From assembly GCA_036023115.1 (NCBI GenBank), contig JAYKKT010000059.1:10502501-10566500 (forward strand): DNA of 64,000 nt, in the 5' to 3' direction. Within the stretch, counting starts at the first letter, position 1. Every line of letters begins with the position of its first letter. The notes below the pieces were generated by a model. It ran no database searches and was not told the origin of the DNA. It saw nothing but the letters and a program-made list of their open reading frames with translations. The translations under genes and the position numbers were made by a program. This DNA is from Brasenia schreberi (Eukaryota > Streptophyta > Magnoliopsida > Nymphaeales > Cabombaceae). Below, in pieces: positions 1 to 11,982 of this stretch.

Positions 1-2999
1 GAAATGTGTACTAGAGTATTTGTCATCCTATCCCGAGAAAGTAGTGAGCTTTGTATTGAAATCTCAGAGGATGAGAGCAAGCATGTCAAGTAGATGAAAT
101 GTACTGATTAGCTAACTAAAACTACCCCATATATGCTTGGAACAGGTGTGCTTTGGCTGGATACATAGGCCGTTGTAACAAAGTTGGTAAGCAAAATAAT
201 CCATGGGCTGTCATAATGGAGGAAAACCTATACCAACTTGACGAAAATGATGGTGTTGGAAGCATCTGCCCTCCTTAAGACATCAAGTCAAGAGGCCCTT
301 AGGTAATGTTGACGTGCTCGTATTGAAGATCCAGCCACAATATTGTTGAGGACTTAGGAATGGTATAACTTTCAGTACACATACCAAAAGTAGGCCATGG
401 TTGGGTTGGGGAATGAGTGGCTATTTCAGTAGCAAGCTTCCACTTCCCAATTACAATCGACTGATTCACAATCATGATGTGCATGATCTCCAACATCTAG
501 CGTAATAGAGACCTTGGAGATCCATAGTTTGAATGCTGCTTCATCGTCGACCCAAGGATGTGAAGTGGACGGGGTGTTTTCATTATGTGTCTATACCGAT
601 ATTCATGAACTATGGATTGGTAAGCTATGTTCAAAGTCACTATTGGAAGAGGCCATTGGGTACATCTGACCAGATCGAGTATGCACACAATGTGTGATAC
701 CTAAAAAATGTGTGTCGTCATACTGAGCATACCAAAGAATGTGTTGTTGTCCGAAATGGTGGCACAATTCTAATGATACTTGAGTTAGACGTGATGAGTG
801 GTGTGTTAGAAAACCCTAAGATGAATAAGGATCAAGGGACGAACATGAGTCCTCAACAATCTAATTGAGTGTATCCCAATACCATCGGTATTACACGTTC
901 GGGTAAGAGACGATGAAATAAGACAATCAAGGGAAATCGCTTATCGTTTTGAAAGAAACATTGATACAAAACTAAGTTAGGACTACTCTTATGAAAAATT
1001 AACTAAAAACAAAAAGAGCGGATAATGTGATTGATTGGATCCCTTGCTCGATCAATTCGGCCACTATTTTTAGCATTTTTTTGGATGTAACAACAGTTGA
1101 ACCAGTCCTCCATTCTAGTGCACACAATTTCTAATAACTTCCACTCGCCTCATATCTGTTGCCTTTACGGTACAATACTAGGTGTGTCGCCGATGATCTG
1201 AAAGATGTCACTATCATTACCTCGTGCCTCAACACCCCTCTACATTTTGGGCTTAGACGTCCTCTTTCAAACCCATTGAGAGCTAACCATGTCCCTTCCA
1301 TTTTCGGTTTCAACAGTATCTTATAATTTTCTACATGATAATAATATACCATTTAATGAGTCTCACGTTCGCTTAATCCTTTCAAATGTACTCAATTTGT
1401 GCTGATGACTCAAGCACCACATTTTACTGTTTATTATTTCAATTTTTTCCCATGTTTTTTAGTTTCTTAAAAGTTTGATTCGGCTTGTTCTCTGTGTCTT
1501 CCCGAAAACGATTCGGTTCAACCCCATTTTGAAACAGTTTTCTGAAGTGGACAGTCGACAAAGATAACTCCGTATCGCACGGCGGAAAAATCAGTCCAAA
1601 GTTAATAACAAGCAGAAGCCAAAAACATTGTCGAGTTGTGAGGAAGTTCAAAGTTTCAGTGAAGTTCTCTGAACGTAACAGAATTCGTGAAGAACTTACC
1701 CTATTCTGAGCTCGAGTTTTTAATTTATGATAACCTTGTCTTTTTCACAACGGGTCGGGTTCAACCCTGACTTTATCAGTATGTCTTAGATGATGATATT
1801 TACAACGTTAAGTATTACATTGCGAATGGCCTTTCTTAGTATGAAATCAAGTTCTTTGCAAAGCATTGCTCTGTTGGGTTGATTTAGATTCTCTCATTTT
1901 ATGGTGCCAAATTTATGCTTAATTGATTCGAACCGTTGGGTCCGTTCCGATGTTCCAATGTATAACATCGTGGTGCCAAATTCATACTTCAAAAATTTGG
2001 AATGCTTGTACAGATTTTTAGGGTTTCCTTCCTCGGATTTCGGGGTGAGGCAACAGCCCCATGAATAGGTCTACCACTGCTGTAAGACCGTAAAATATAC
2101 CGTTATTCCATGTAAAGCAATTCCTGGTTATGTCAAACTCGTGTCCTAAACCAATTGCTTAAAGGTTTGAAAAAAGCTTGGCATGAGTATGCATGTTCAG
2201 AAGTTACACGATCCAATCTGTCTAAGTTCAAAAGTTAAAGATCCAATCTCTCTCTTTTTACGGAATGGTAAATATTTTTTGCTTTATCACATCAACCAAA
2301 TAGTAAATACTCAAATCCAATCTGTGGTTAAATCTATTCAACATCTCCATTGTTTGATTAATATGAACCATGCACATTAAAATACTTTTTGTTTTATCAC
2401 ATCAACGATCATCTTGAAATCGTTGAGATAAACTATTGAGATGATAAAGTAGATTTGAGCATGAATGAAATTTGACTATTTACCACTATCCATCACATTG
2501 ACCCTCCACCAACATTATATATGATGATAGGTTGCAATCTCATGGATGTACTCCATGATTATCGCGTCTGCCCACCAATAGTGGTCATAATGAAACTAAC
2601 CTTCAAACCCAAAGAAACCAAATAAGAGCCCCTTTCCCTCTCTGAGGGGTTGAGCAAGTCCATTGGGTCAGCTCATATGGTTTAATGAACCGAACATGAA
2701 TGGGCCAGACACGAGATCAACCGAGCCTAACTACATGCAGACAGAAGCATCGAGTTTCACAAAGGAAAGAAAGTTCCCCGCAATTAAGACTAAACGGTCT
2801 GATCTTTTCACCATGGCAAAATTTTCAATAATGCTTCCCATGGAAATTGTTGAAAGCTTTGAACCTTATATTCATTTAGCAGGATGCCCATAGCGTGAAG
2901 ATTATCATGTAAACACAAGGACCCTTCAAGCTTTTTCATATAGAAAACAACAAAAAGAGATCACAACAAGAATGAAAGAGACTTCATTTTATTAAACGA
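1..2999. other. Unassigned AT-rich sequence
   Basis: I recognise no gene, RNA or named repeat here. The short open frames on both strands (about 60-75 codons) have no recognisable domain and no exon-like continuity. The style of the sequence resembles old transposon debris, but no RT, integrase or transposase motif could be read. Confidence 0.4.
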
Positions 3000-3000
3000 A

Positions 3001-3650
3001 TACCTGAACAAGTACAAGTCACAGATCAATCTCATCAGGACGAGTTCGACCAAAGTTGAGACAGCGAATCCGGTAGCACCCTGTTTCTTCTCATTCCACA
3101 CAGGACCAGCCATATCTATATGTAGACACTGGACCTCCTCATCAACAAACTGTCATAAGAAGATAATAAAAGTTAGCAAGTTGGAATCATTTCTATATAA
3201 CCTCTGCGAGACATATAAAACATGAGTACTAGTAAAGTTCTATGGCAAAGGATGTGATACATGCTTCAAGAACAATGCTACGCGACCCTCTATATTAACC
3301 ATATCGGCTACTCCTACTTCATAGATTCCCAATAGCTCTCCTCTAATGGTAGTTGGTGACCACTATTGGCTCCAATGCTAATGTCAATCATGAAATGCGA
3401 GAAGAAGAGCCCTCTTCGATTTCATGATTTGCTTTTTTTGAAACAAATTAAACTTTATTTCAAAACTGAATTTTTATCGGCTACTCCTGACTTCATAGAT
3501 TCCCAATAGCTCTCCTCTAATGGTAGTTGGTGACCACTATTGGCTCCAATGCTAATGTCAATCATGAAATGCGAGAAGAAGAGCCCTCTTCGATTTCATG
3601 ATTTGCTTTTTTTGAAACAAATTAAACTTTATTTCAAAACTGAATTTTTA
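3001..3650 (-). pseudogene. Leucine aminopeptidase (M17) C-terminal gene fragment
   Basis: Read on the minus strand, three exon-like pieces encode the C-terminal part of a plant M17 leucine aminopeptidase, a metalloenzyme that removes N-terminal residues. Around 3560-3477 the frame reads LPLEESYWESMKSGVAD. It continues into DMVN and ALFLKH (ending at 3261, followed by a gt donor). After an intron, 3138-3005 reads FVDEEVQCLHIDMAGPVWNE and then GATGF. This is the order of the family's final segment. Introns are retained, so it is not a retrocopy. The catalytic metal-binding part is absent, the segment after DMVN is shortened, and an internal tandem duplication has copied the LPLEESYW exon; the duplicate at 3304-3387 has lost one base and is out of frame. 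I call it a dead gene fragment. Family assignment is from remembered conserved motifs. Confidence 0.72.
3303..3649. repeat. Tandem duplication, about 173 bp x2
   Basis: Two near-identical copies, 3303-3475 and 3476-3649, lie head to tail and differ by a single-base indel (cctactt against cctgactt) near their start. Each contains one leucine-aminopeptidase exon piece and an imperfect palindrome (3387-3428 and 3561-3602) with arms beginning ATCATGAAAT and ending ATTTCATGAT. The near identity of the copies indicates a recent duplication. Confidence 0.9.
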
Positions 3651-3689
3651 CTTTTTGAAAAGGTCCTACGCATCTCTCGGATGAATAAG

Positions 3690-5225
3690 AATGACTTTTA
3701 AAAAAGGGAAGCTAAGAGAAGAAAACTCGGAAGATGAAAAAAGTGATGTATATATACAATAGAAATATACAGAAAAAAATGATACACTATTGATTTTTCT
3801 TCTTGAGAAAACCCTTTGTGGGTAATCTTGTCCCTCTCTCTCTCTCTCTCTCCTCTTTTCCCTATTTTGTTTATAGGCTCATCGGTTTGCTGCAACACAA
3901 AACTCAGAATCGCGATTAAAGAGAACAAGTGAAAAGCATAAGGGAGAAGGTGGTCGGCTCCATCACATGCTATCGACTCCATCAGACGTGACTGGCTACT
4001 TCACTTGTATCGGAGCCAGGTTGAAGTCCTCGACGACTCTATAATAGGTATGCCGATTCTATGAAAAAAAAGGGATGAGAGAGAAGCATTAATAATGCTG
4101 GAATTTTTTTTTAGCATAAATATTTATTAAGAAAAAGAGGGAGAAAAAGGGAAATGAAAAAGAAGAAAGCAATGTAAGAAGTGGTATTGAGGCAAACGAC
4201 AGCCGAAAGTCACCCATCGAAGGCGGCCTTAGGTAGATCACAGGCCTGAAAATATACATACGGCTTGAATGCTGTAGAGGCCAGGCGAAGTAAAAGAACA
4301 AGAGACAGAAAGGCCAGGCCAATGAAGAAGAACCATTGATGGCCTCCACTCTTTCTTTACTCTATGTTTCTCTCCCTCTTTACAATAACCGAAGAGGAAG
4401 AGCATGAGGAACAAATGCTAGACAAAAGAACAGGGAGTACAAAGCCTAGGGAAGCGAAAAAGAAGAGAAGCGAAGGAAGCGAATAAGAGGAGAAGCGAAG
4501 GAAGTGAATAGGAGGAGAAGCGAAGAACCGCCGGTGACCTCCCACCCCTCTCTTAGACTCTCTCTCTCTCCTCTGTTGTTATACTCTTGGGGTTTTGCAA
4601 AACAGCGGGTGGGGTAGCCGTTTTGTAGGTGAAATTACCCTTTTTGCTCCTGTACGAAAACCCAAATTACAAAATATTACAAGAAAAATTACTAAAATGT
4701 TCAAATATTTTGATGCAAAAAGACTGATGTATCCTTATATGAGTGAAAAGTTTTTTATGCCCTTTGACAACCTGTAAAATTATGAAAAACCTGGGTGTAG
4801 TTTTATTGATTTTCCCCTAGTCATTTTACATAATTATAGAACCTGGGATTCATGTATTTTTATGGATATAACCCTCTCAGTTTTACAGATTATGCCACTT
4901 GAGAAAAGTACAAATTTACCCCTATACTTTCTAAGAAATATCGAGAACAATCTTTTCTTGATTAGTCTTAGTTTTATAATATTTTCAGAAAGATACCTAT
5001 ATGTTAAATAAATTGCACTATAGTGCTTGAAAATATTTATAGTTCAATGCATAGAATTTATGGATATTGCATTTAGGTGCCTGACTATTTTTGTTGTTGA
5101 TTCTTTATCAAATGTCTTATGTAAATTCATCTGATGCATATTTTATGTTTTCTATCTAAAAATATACAAACTGTCTACTTGATGTCTCTGTCAAATTATT
5201 AAAAATAGCTTATAGAATTTGTGTG
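3690..5225. other. Non-coding stretch with purine/pyrimidine-biased tracts
   Basis: No gene is recognised. The stretch holds a short CT microsatellite (about 3831-3853), a purine-rich segment on the plus strand (4080-4530) and a minisatellite-like GAGAAGCGAAGGAAG repeat at about 4465-4525, with a unit near 27 bp. The open frames on the minus strand here are by-products of the pyrimidine bias and have no domain. Confidence 0.5.
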
Positions 5226-5229
5226 TATG

Positions 5230-7090
5230 AATTGGTAAAGACAGAAAAGTTAAATGACCTAAAATTTCAAACTTCGAAGAGAAGAACCACTGGCCTTAAC
5301 TTCGGAGGTAGTTGATTATGTACTTAGAAAAACTGTATTACCCCCTATCAGAGTTGCAACAGATGAATAAAAGAAAAAGTATAAGACATTTCTAAAAGAT
5401 GATACTATAACAAGGACCATAATATTAACCTACATAGAAGATGACTTGATTAGGGTCGTTGAGGAATATGAGATTGCTAAAGAATTATTTGATTCCATGA
5501 CCATAAAATATGTTACTGCAGCTAAGCTGCATGTACAACTACTTCTTCAAAAATACAATTCTTATAAAATAAAAAAGGTGATAATATAGTTGAACATGTT
5601 AACCAAATGTTGGTAATGGCTAAGGATTTAGCATTAGTAAAGTCAATCATTCCTAAACCAATGCAAATATACACAATTCTAAACATTCGACTCACTTCCT
5701 GAAACATGGTAACCACAACACTTAGACTTGGACCAGATTTTATCCTTTCAAAACTCTATTTAAAACTAGCAATTGAACAAAAACAAAAGAAAAATGTTGT
5801 TAGTTGCTTAAGATGACTTAAGGTCTAGCTCCAAAAACAATCATGATAAAAGAAAACCAAATAAGTAATTTTGTAAGAATAAAAGGCAGGGCGGTTAAAA
5901 CTTTAAGAAATCGCAGGAATTCCTTTATCGGATAAAATACTTCAACTATGGCAAGATGAGATATTACAAAAGGGATTGTCGCAATAAGAAGAATAGTGTT
6001 AGAAACAATCAATGACGATACCCAACAAAAAAGCAAGACATAATCTGCATCATTTCTAAATGCCTCTATATAGATCGTCCGGTAACTAATTGGTGGATCA
6101 AATTTGAAGCGATCCAACATATTTTAAAGAGCAAAGAGGGAGCGATGGATCTGAAGGAATAAAATCCTGATGAACATCAGGTGTATATGGAGAATAATAC
6201 TTTTTCTGATGTTCTTATGGTTAGGTCCTTTAGGATTTTTGCATAAGGCATACTGATTGTACTTACTAATGTATTAATTGTGTCCACTATTAGGCACAAT
6301 CTTGTATCAATACTTGCCTTAGTAAAGAAAAGATTTGAGGTCAGGTTTGTCCCTGACAAAGTCACTGTGGTAAAGCACGACAAGATAGTTTTTTCTAGTT
6401 TATTTGATGCTGAACACAAATTATTCAAACTCAATATAAATGAAAATGAAAGTTCTTGTTCTACTTATATTGACAGTGTCTGTGTGGATCATGTGAATGT
6501 ATGACATAAAAGATTGGGTCATATAAATTTAAAGAAGTTGAAAAAATTAATGAACTTTAACTTTTTGCCTAGTTTTCATGAAAACACTTTTAATAAGTGT
6601 GAGACCTGTATACAAGGGAAAAAGAAAATGATTAGAAAATCATTTTCCAAAGAAATGATTAGTGTAACCATCTTACTAAAGATTATTTACACAGATTTAT
6701 GTGAACCTTTTTAAAGTAAGATCAAATAGAAGAAATATTTATTTTATAACCTTTATCGATGATTACTCTCTCTCTCTATCTATATATATATATATATCTT
6801 AGCATATACATCTGAGGCATTTGAAATGTTTAAAGAATATAAGTAGGAAGTTGAGAACCAAATGAGCCATACAATCAAAGTCTTGAGATTAGATAGAGGT
6901 GGAGAGTATACATCTGAGGCACTTGAAGTGTTTAAAGAATATAAGTAGGAAGTTGAGAACCAAATGAGCCATACAATCAAAGTCTTGAGATCAGATAGAG
7001 GTGGAGAGTATACCTTTGCAGAATTTTTAGAATTCTGCAAAGACTAAGACTTTGATATTGCAAAGCAAAATACAATGCCCATAACACTTC
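5230..7090 (+). mobile_element. Ty1/copia retrotransposon remnant (gag to integrase)
   Basis: A decayed copia polyprotein runs left to right. It has a gag-like segment (about 5360-5810, with AKELFDSMTIKY), a damaged zinc knuckle near 5940-5990 (YFNYGKMRYYKRDC, first Cys lost), and a protease region near 6085-6110 where the DSGAT-type site is destroyed. The gag-pre-integrase motif HKRLGHINLKKLKKLMN follows at 6507-6560, with its CETCIQGK partner near 6600. The integrase core start (KYFITFIDDYS, DRGGEY) is at 6730-7010. Stops and frameshifts occur throughout. It ends at about 7090 where an opposite-strand RTE LINE begins. No LTR was identified, and the reverse transcriptase and RNase H are missing. 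Confidence 0.82.
6811..7014 (+). repeat. In-frame 102-bp tandem duplication inside the copia integrase
   Basis: 6811-6912 and 6913-7014 are nearly identical copies covering TSEAFEMFKEYK through TIKVLR and DRGGEY. The 102-bp unit is a multiple of three, so both copies read in the same frame, each with the same internal TAG. Confidence 0.88.
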
Positions 7091-9259
7091 AACTTTTTCC
7101 TTAGACTCCTCCACTAATTCAATGTCATTTGCAAATAACATACACTAAGGTACTTCATCTTGAATATGTTTTGTTAACTCATCAATCACCATTATAAATA
7201 AGTATGGACTTAAAGTTGATCCTTGATGTAACACAATATTAACTTCAAAGAAGTCTGTCATTCCTTCATGAGTTCTCACACATGTTTTTGCACCATCATA
7301 CATGTCTCTTATAAGGTTAACGTATGTCAATGGAATACCTCTTTTTTTCAAAGTTCTCCAAACAACCTCCCTCAATACCCTATCATAAGTTTTTTCTAGA
7401 TCAATAAATATCATGTAAAGGTCTTTTTTTTTTTGCCATAAAATGTTTCATAAGACGTCTTAAAAGGTGAATTGCTTCAATAGTAGATCTGCTTGTTATG
7501 AATCCAAATTGGTTCTTTGTTGTGCTTGATACTTATCTTAACCTACGTTCGATAATTTTTTCTCACAATTTCATAGTATGGCTCATTAACTTGATACCTC
7601 GATAATTCGTACAATTTTAAATGTCTCCCTTGTTCTTATATATGGGTATAAGTGTACTCGCTCTCCATTCCTCGGGTATCTTTTGGTTTCTTCATATTTC
7701 ATTAAATAGTCTTGTGACCCAAGTGATTCCTATTTCTCCTATTATTTTTCAAACTTCTAGAAGAATATTGCCTGATCCTACCAATTTGCCACCCTTCATA
7801 TGTTTAAGATCCTCTTTGACTTCATTAACTTAATTACTAACTCTCATAAGCTAATACTAACATCTTTATTTTCATTAAAAAACTTATAAAAATAGTTTTT
7901 CCATCTATTTCTTATATTATAATTTGTCAGTAGAATTTTTTCATCCTTGTCCTTGATGTATCTAAAATAATTAAGATCTTTAGTTTTCTTATCTCTAGCC
8001 CTAGCTATCCTAAAAATATCTCTTCCACCCTCTTTTGAGTTTAGTTTTTTATATAATTCCTCCCAAATTTTAGCTTTTGCTTCACTCACGGCCTTTTTTA
8101 CTTCTTTCTTTACTTTCTTGTAAGCCTCTAAAGTTTCACATGTTTTCTTAGCATAACGTAATTTGTAACGTGCCTTCTTTGCCTTGATTTTATTTTGCAC
8201 TACTTCACTCTACCACCAAGCTTCTTTTTGTGTTGGTACACCTCCTTAAGATACACCTAACACATCTTTCTCCACTTTTCTAAAATATAGTCATATTGTT
8301 CCACATATCACAGGGTGTACCAATATAATTCCAAACATCTCCTTGAAGGACTTTCTGTTTAAATATATCTTCTTTCTCGCTTTTGAGGTTCCACCATTTA
8401 GTCCGAATAGCTCGATACACTCCTTTCTTCTTTGTCCATTTTTTTATTTGTAAATCCATAACTAAAAGTTGATGTTGGGTGGTTAAGCTTTCTCTTGGAA
8501 TTACCTTGCAATCTTTACAACACGCTCTATCTTATTTTTTTCTACAAATAAAGTAATCAATTTGTGTTTGTGATAAGCCACTCTTATAAGTAATTAAATG
8601 TTCATCTCATTTTTTAAAGATTGTATTGACTATAAAGAGATCAAATGCCATAGAAAAATTTAAAATCTCTCTACCTTTCTCATTTATATCCCCAAAACCA
8701 AAGTTTTCATGAATACCTTGATATCTTAAGCCTCTTTACCGACATGTCCATTTAAGTCTCCTCATAAACAAATCATCTCCCTTTGTGGAATTTTTTGAAT
8801 CACCTTATCTAACTCTTCCCAAAAAGTTGTCTTTATACTATCTTCTAGTCCTACTTGGGGTGCGTAAGCACAAACTATATTCAAAACCTCTCCTCCTAAC
8901 ACTAATTTCAACGTCATGATTCAGTCACCATATCATTGTATGTCTACTATACTATCCTTTAAATCTTTATTTATGATAATACCAACTCCATTTCTAGTCT
9001 TTTCTTTACCTAAATACCATAATTTAAAACTTACATCCTCTACCTCCCATTTTGTCTCTTGTAAACATAGAATATGAATCTTTTTCAGAATCATAGTATG
9101 TACCACCTCCATTAGCTTACTGGATAATATTTTGATATTCCAAGAACCAATACGAATCTTATTATTTAGGACTACCTTCCTGAACTCTCGCATTCGTCCA
9201 TTTTCAAAATGGAGAGACCCTCTTTGAAAATTATTTACTATATTCGGGTGGCAATGTAG
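7091..9259 (-). mobile_element. RTE-clade LINE, copy A (truncated at both ends)
   Basis: The 5' end is on the right. The minus strand reads the APE-type endonuclease start ([16 protein letters not shown]) near 9000-9170, the region linking endonuclease to RT at 7850-8200, and part of the reverse transcriptase ([22 protein letters not shown]) at 7145-7414. The RT active-site box reads FAND rather than FADD at about 7125-7135. The 3' part with the TTG tail is missing, the element stopping abruptly at about 7091 against copia sequence. The right end abuts LRR-kinase sequence at about 9259. Many frameshifts are present, so it is inactive. Confidence 0.85.
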
Positions 9260-11522
9260 CAAGACAAGGAGAGATTCCACCAACACTATCAAATCTCACA
9301 CAACTAAGATATCTCTTCCTTCAGTAAAATTGGGTTTCAGGATCAATACCTGTGAGTCTTTGCAAGTGTGACAACTTAGAAACGTTAGACTTGTCATTTA
9401 ACAAGCTTAGTGGAAGAATCCCAGCAGAGATTGGAGGTTTGAAAGAGCTAAGTATATACTTGAATCTCTCTAGCAACCTTCTGGATGGGCCTATCCCTGA
9501 GGAGATAAGCGAAAGGGACAAGGTCCAAGAGATTGGTCTTTCTTCCAATAATCTCTCTGGCACTATCATTTCGAAATTGTCTGACTGTGTGACTGTTGAA
9601 TCCGTCAAACTTTCTCACAATTCACTCACTGGCCCGGTCCCAGAATCGATTGGCACAATGCAAAACCTGCTGTCCTTCGACATATCTTTCAACTACTTGA
9701 GCAATGCGATACCAGACTCGATAGAGAACTGCAAAAGGCTAAAGCTATTGAATCTCTCATATAACAACCTTACTGGCATGGTGCCCATAGGTAGTGTATT
9801 TGCATTGCTGGATATTACATCTTTTTCTCATAACCCTCAGATGTGCGGATCGATTTCAGGGTTACCCAGTTGTCAAAGTGTCCAAAAATTGACAGCATCA
9901 ATCCAAAATACAAAGGTTCTTGCTCTTGTGCTTGGTACAACTGTTTCTGCAACATTCTTTGTGCTGACCATTTGTTGTTTCATTTGTTTTAATACGATAA
10001 AGAAGGCTCTCTTCATAGCAAGGTATAATATTGAGTGGGGGTACATCCAGCCATCATTCAAATCAAAATACCCAAGAATTAGTTATGCTGAGATTGTAGA
10101 GGCGACCAATTCTTTTGATCAAATCATGCTGTTAGGAACAGGGAGTTATGGTGACGTTTACTGAGGGAAGCTAAAGGATGGAAGATAAGTGGCTATCAAG
10201 GTTTTAAAATGCAAGGTGGAAATTCAAGCAAGAGTTTCAACAGAGAGTGCCAAGTTTTGAGGAGCATCAGGCACAGGAATCTAATGAGAATCATCACAGC
10301 TTGTAGTTAGCCTGATTTCAAAGCAAGTGTTCTACCTTTCATAGATAAAGGGAGTTTGGAGTCTCATTTGTACCCAAACTCGGACTTGAGTTTGATAGAG
10401 AAAGTGAATATATGCAGCGATATATTAGAGAGCATGGCTTACTTGCATCACCATTCACCTGTTAAAGTCATCCACTGTGATCTAAAGCCCAGCAATATCC
10501 TTCTCAATGACAACATGACTTCGCTTGTATCCGATTTTGGTATTGCTAGATTGCTCATGAACGTTGAACAAGGTCATCCACTACATCTGAGAACACGCAT
10601 AACTCAACAGCCACTATTCTCATGGGTTCTATTGGTTACATACCTCCAGGTACTTCATGATCCCTTTCAGCATAACTGCATTAGATGCATGACATGTTGA
10701 CATAACTCCCTGCAAATTACTACTAGAAAATTTATCAAAGTTTCTCTTCGTTCCAAACTACAGTCATCTGCTTTACGGCTGATCCTTACGTATAAAGGAG
10801 TATATTATGATTCTCCTTTCATAAGAACCGCCCTGAAAAAACAATAATCACTTTGTTGCAGGTAACTTTTGTCTTAATCGTAACCTCTTTACTTATTAGT
10901 CCAAGAAACATATTAGTCATTGAAAGAAAAGGTATAGATCAGGAATTTGTTCCGCCTTGAAAGATTTTTCTTGTAAATGAAGGAAAGTTCAGAATTTAAC
11001 TAGCACATGCGAGTGAAGTTGGAAGCTGAATTTTCTTATGCATATGATTCACAGAGTACGTTATGGGAAGGGGTGCAACTATAAAGGGGGATATATACAG
11101 CTTTGGGATGTTAATGCTAGAGATGATGACCAGGAAGAAGCCCACAGATGAGATGTTTGCTTGTGCACTCAGCTTGCCTGAGTGGATCAAGAGGCATCAT
11201 TACCATGGCCAAGTTGAAGACATTATTTGACCCAGTTTTGTCAAGAATTGATATTGGTCATGAACACCATCATCATCATGATCCACATAACAGAAAGATG
11301 TGGGAGTGTGCTATTGATGAATTGGTCGAGTTGGGACTTCTTTGCACGCAGCAATCTGCTGCTGCCAGACCTACCATGATGGATGCTGCAGATGATCTTG
11401 AGAGACTTAAAGGCTATTTTTCTGGGGACACAAGCATCACCTTTGCTTCCTCGCTTGGGATTTCTTCATGCTCTACCTTTGCAAGGGATGATGGCCGGTG
11501 TTCTGAAGACAAAACTTTCTAG
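9260..11522 (+). pseudogene. LRR receptor-like kinase pseudogene, 5'-truncated
   Basis: This is the C-terminal half of a plant LRR receptor kinase of the LRR-XII/At2g24130-like kind. It begins in mid-LRR immediately after RTE copy A. About seven LRRs follow (for example LDLSFNKLSGRIP, LNLSYNNLTG), then a Cys-pair motif (MCGSISGLPSC), a transmembrane segment near 9900-10000, a glycine loop (GTGSYGDVY) and the catalytic loop HCDLKPSNILL near 10480, which lacks Arg before Asp (non-RD type). An intron (10650-11054) splits the activation segment at the usual place, and the tail ends at a TAG (11520-11522). Lesions include a stop at about 9325, TGA after GDVY, further stops and shifts at 10180-10330, and an extra T near 11226. 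The ectodomain start and signal peptide are absent. Related intact genes act as surface immune receptors, but this copy cannot encode one. Confidence 0.9.
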
Positions 11523-11974
11523 AAACTTCAAAAGAAAAGAATAGTAGGGAAAAAGAGAAATTTATTAGATCGTTTAGATGAATGACTCAATCATGTGGGG
11601 CTAGATCGATTACTTTCGGTGATGTGATCTTTCTACCGTATGTAAGTTGTCTGTTTGCGTGCCTAACATCGCAATATATTGAGTTTACTTGTAGAAAGAT
11701 GAGAGATGGATACAAATAATAGAGACAAAAGTAGGTAGTGAAATACTGCCTTCGGTTGTTTGAGTGAATGGTTTATGGTTGTGTTTTAAATTGTAGTGTT
11801 ATTTGCATGTATTTCCCTACTAGAAACCTTTATGTAAGTGCATCCTCTTAATCTCTCTTAATGCTCGAATTGGATATATACACTTGTTACAACAAATTAT
11901 TTCCCCATATACTTCTTTTGGCAATTCCCAATTTGTTTCTAATAACTTGCAACAAATTATTGAAAGTGTATTCC
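11523..11974. other. Sequence after the RLK pseudogene
   Basis: AT-rich, no gene seen. It probably holds the former 3' UTR of the receptor-kinase pseudogene. A short piece near 11929-11947 (AATTTGTTTCTAATAAC) matches the antisense of the RTE LINE 3' coding region, so some RTE debris may lie here. Confidence 0.4.
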
Positions 11975-11982
11975 TATTAATT

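Noticed and set aside
3303..3649. CRISPR-like or satellite array
   Set aside because: There are only two copies, with no spacers, and they carry an exon of a leucine aminopeptidase.
3698..4545. Protein-coding genes on the minus strand
   Set aside because: The open frames come from a long pyrimidine-rich tract, are dominated by Phe/Leu/Ser and show no domain or splice continuity.
9352..10700. Functional receptor kinase
   Set aside because: The start, most of the ectodomain and parts of the kinase are missing or broken by stops and frameshifts.
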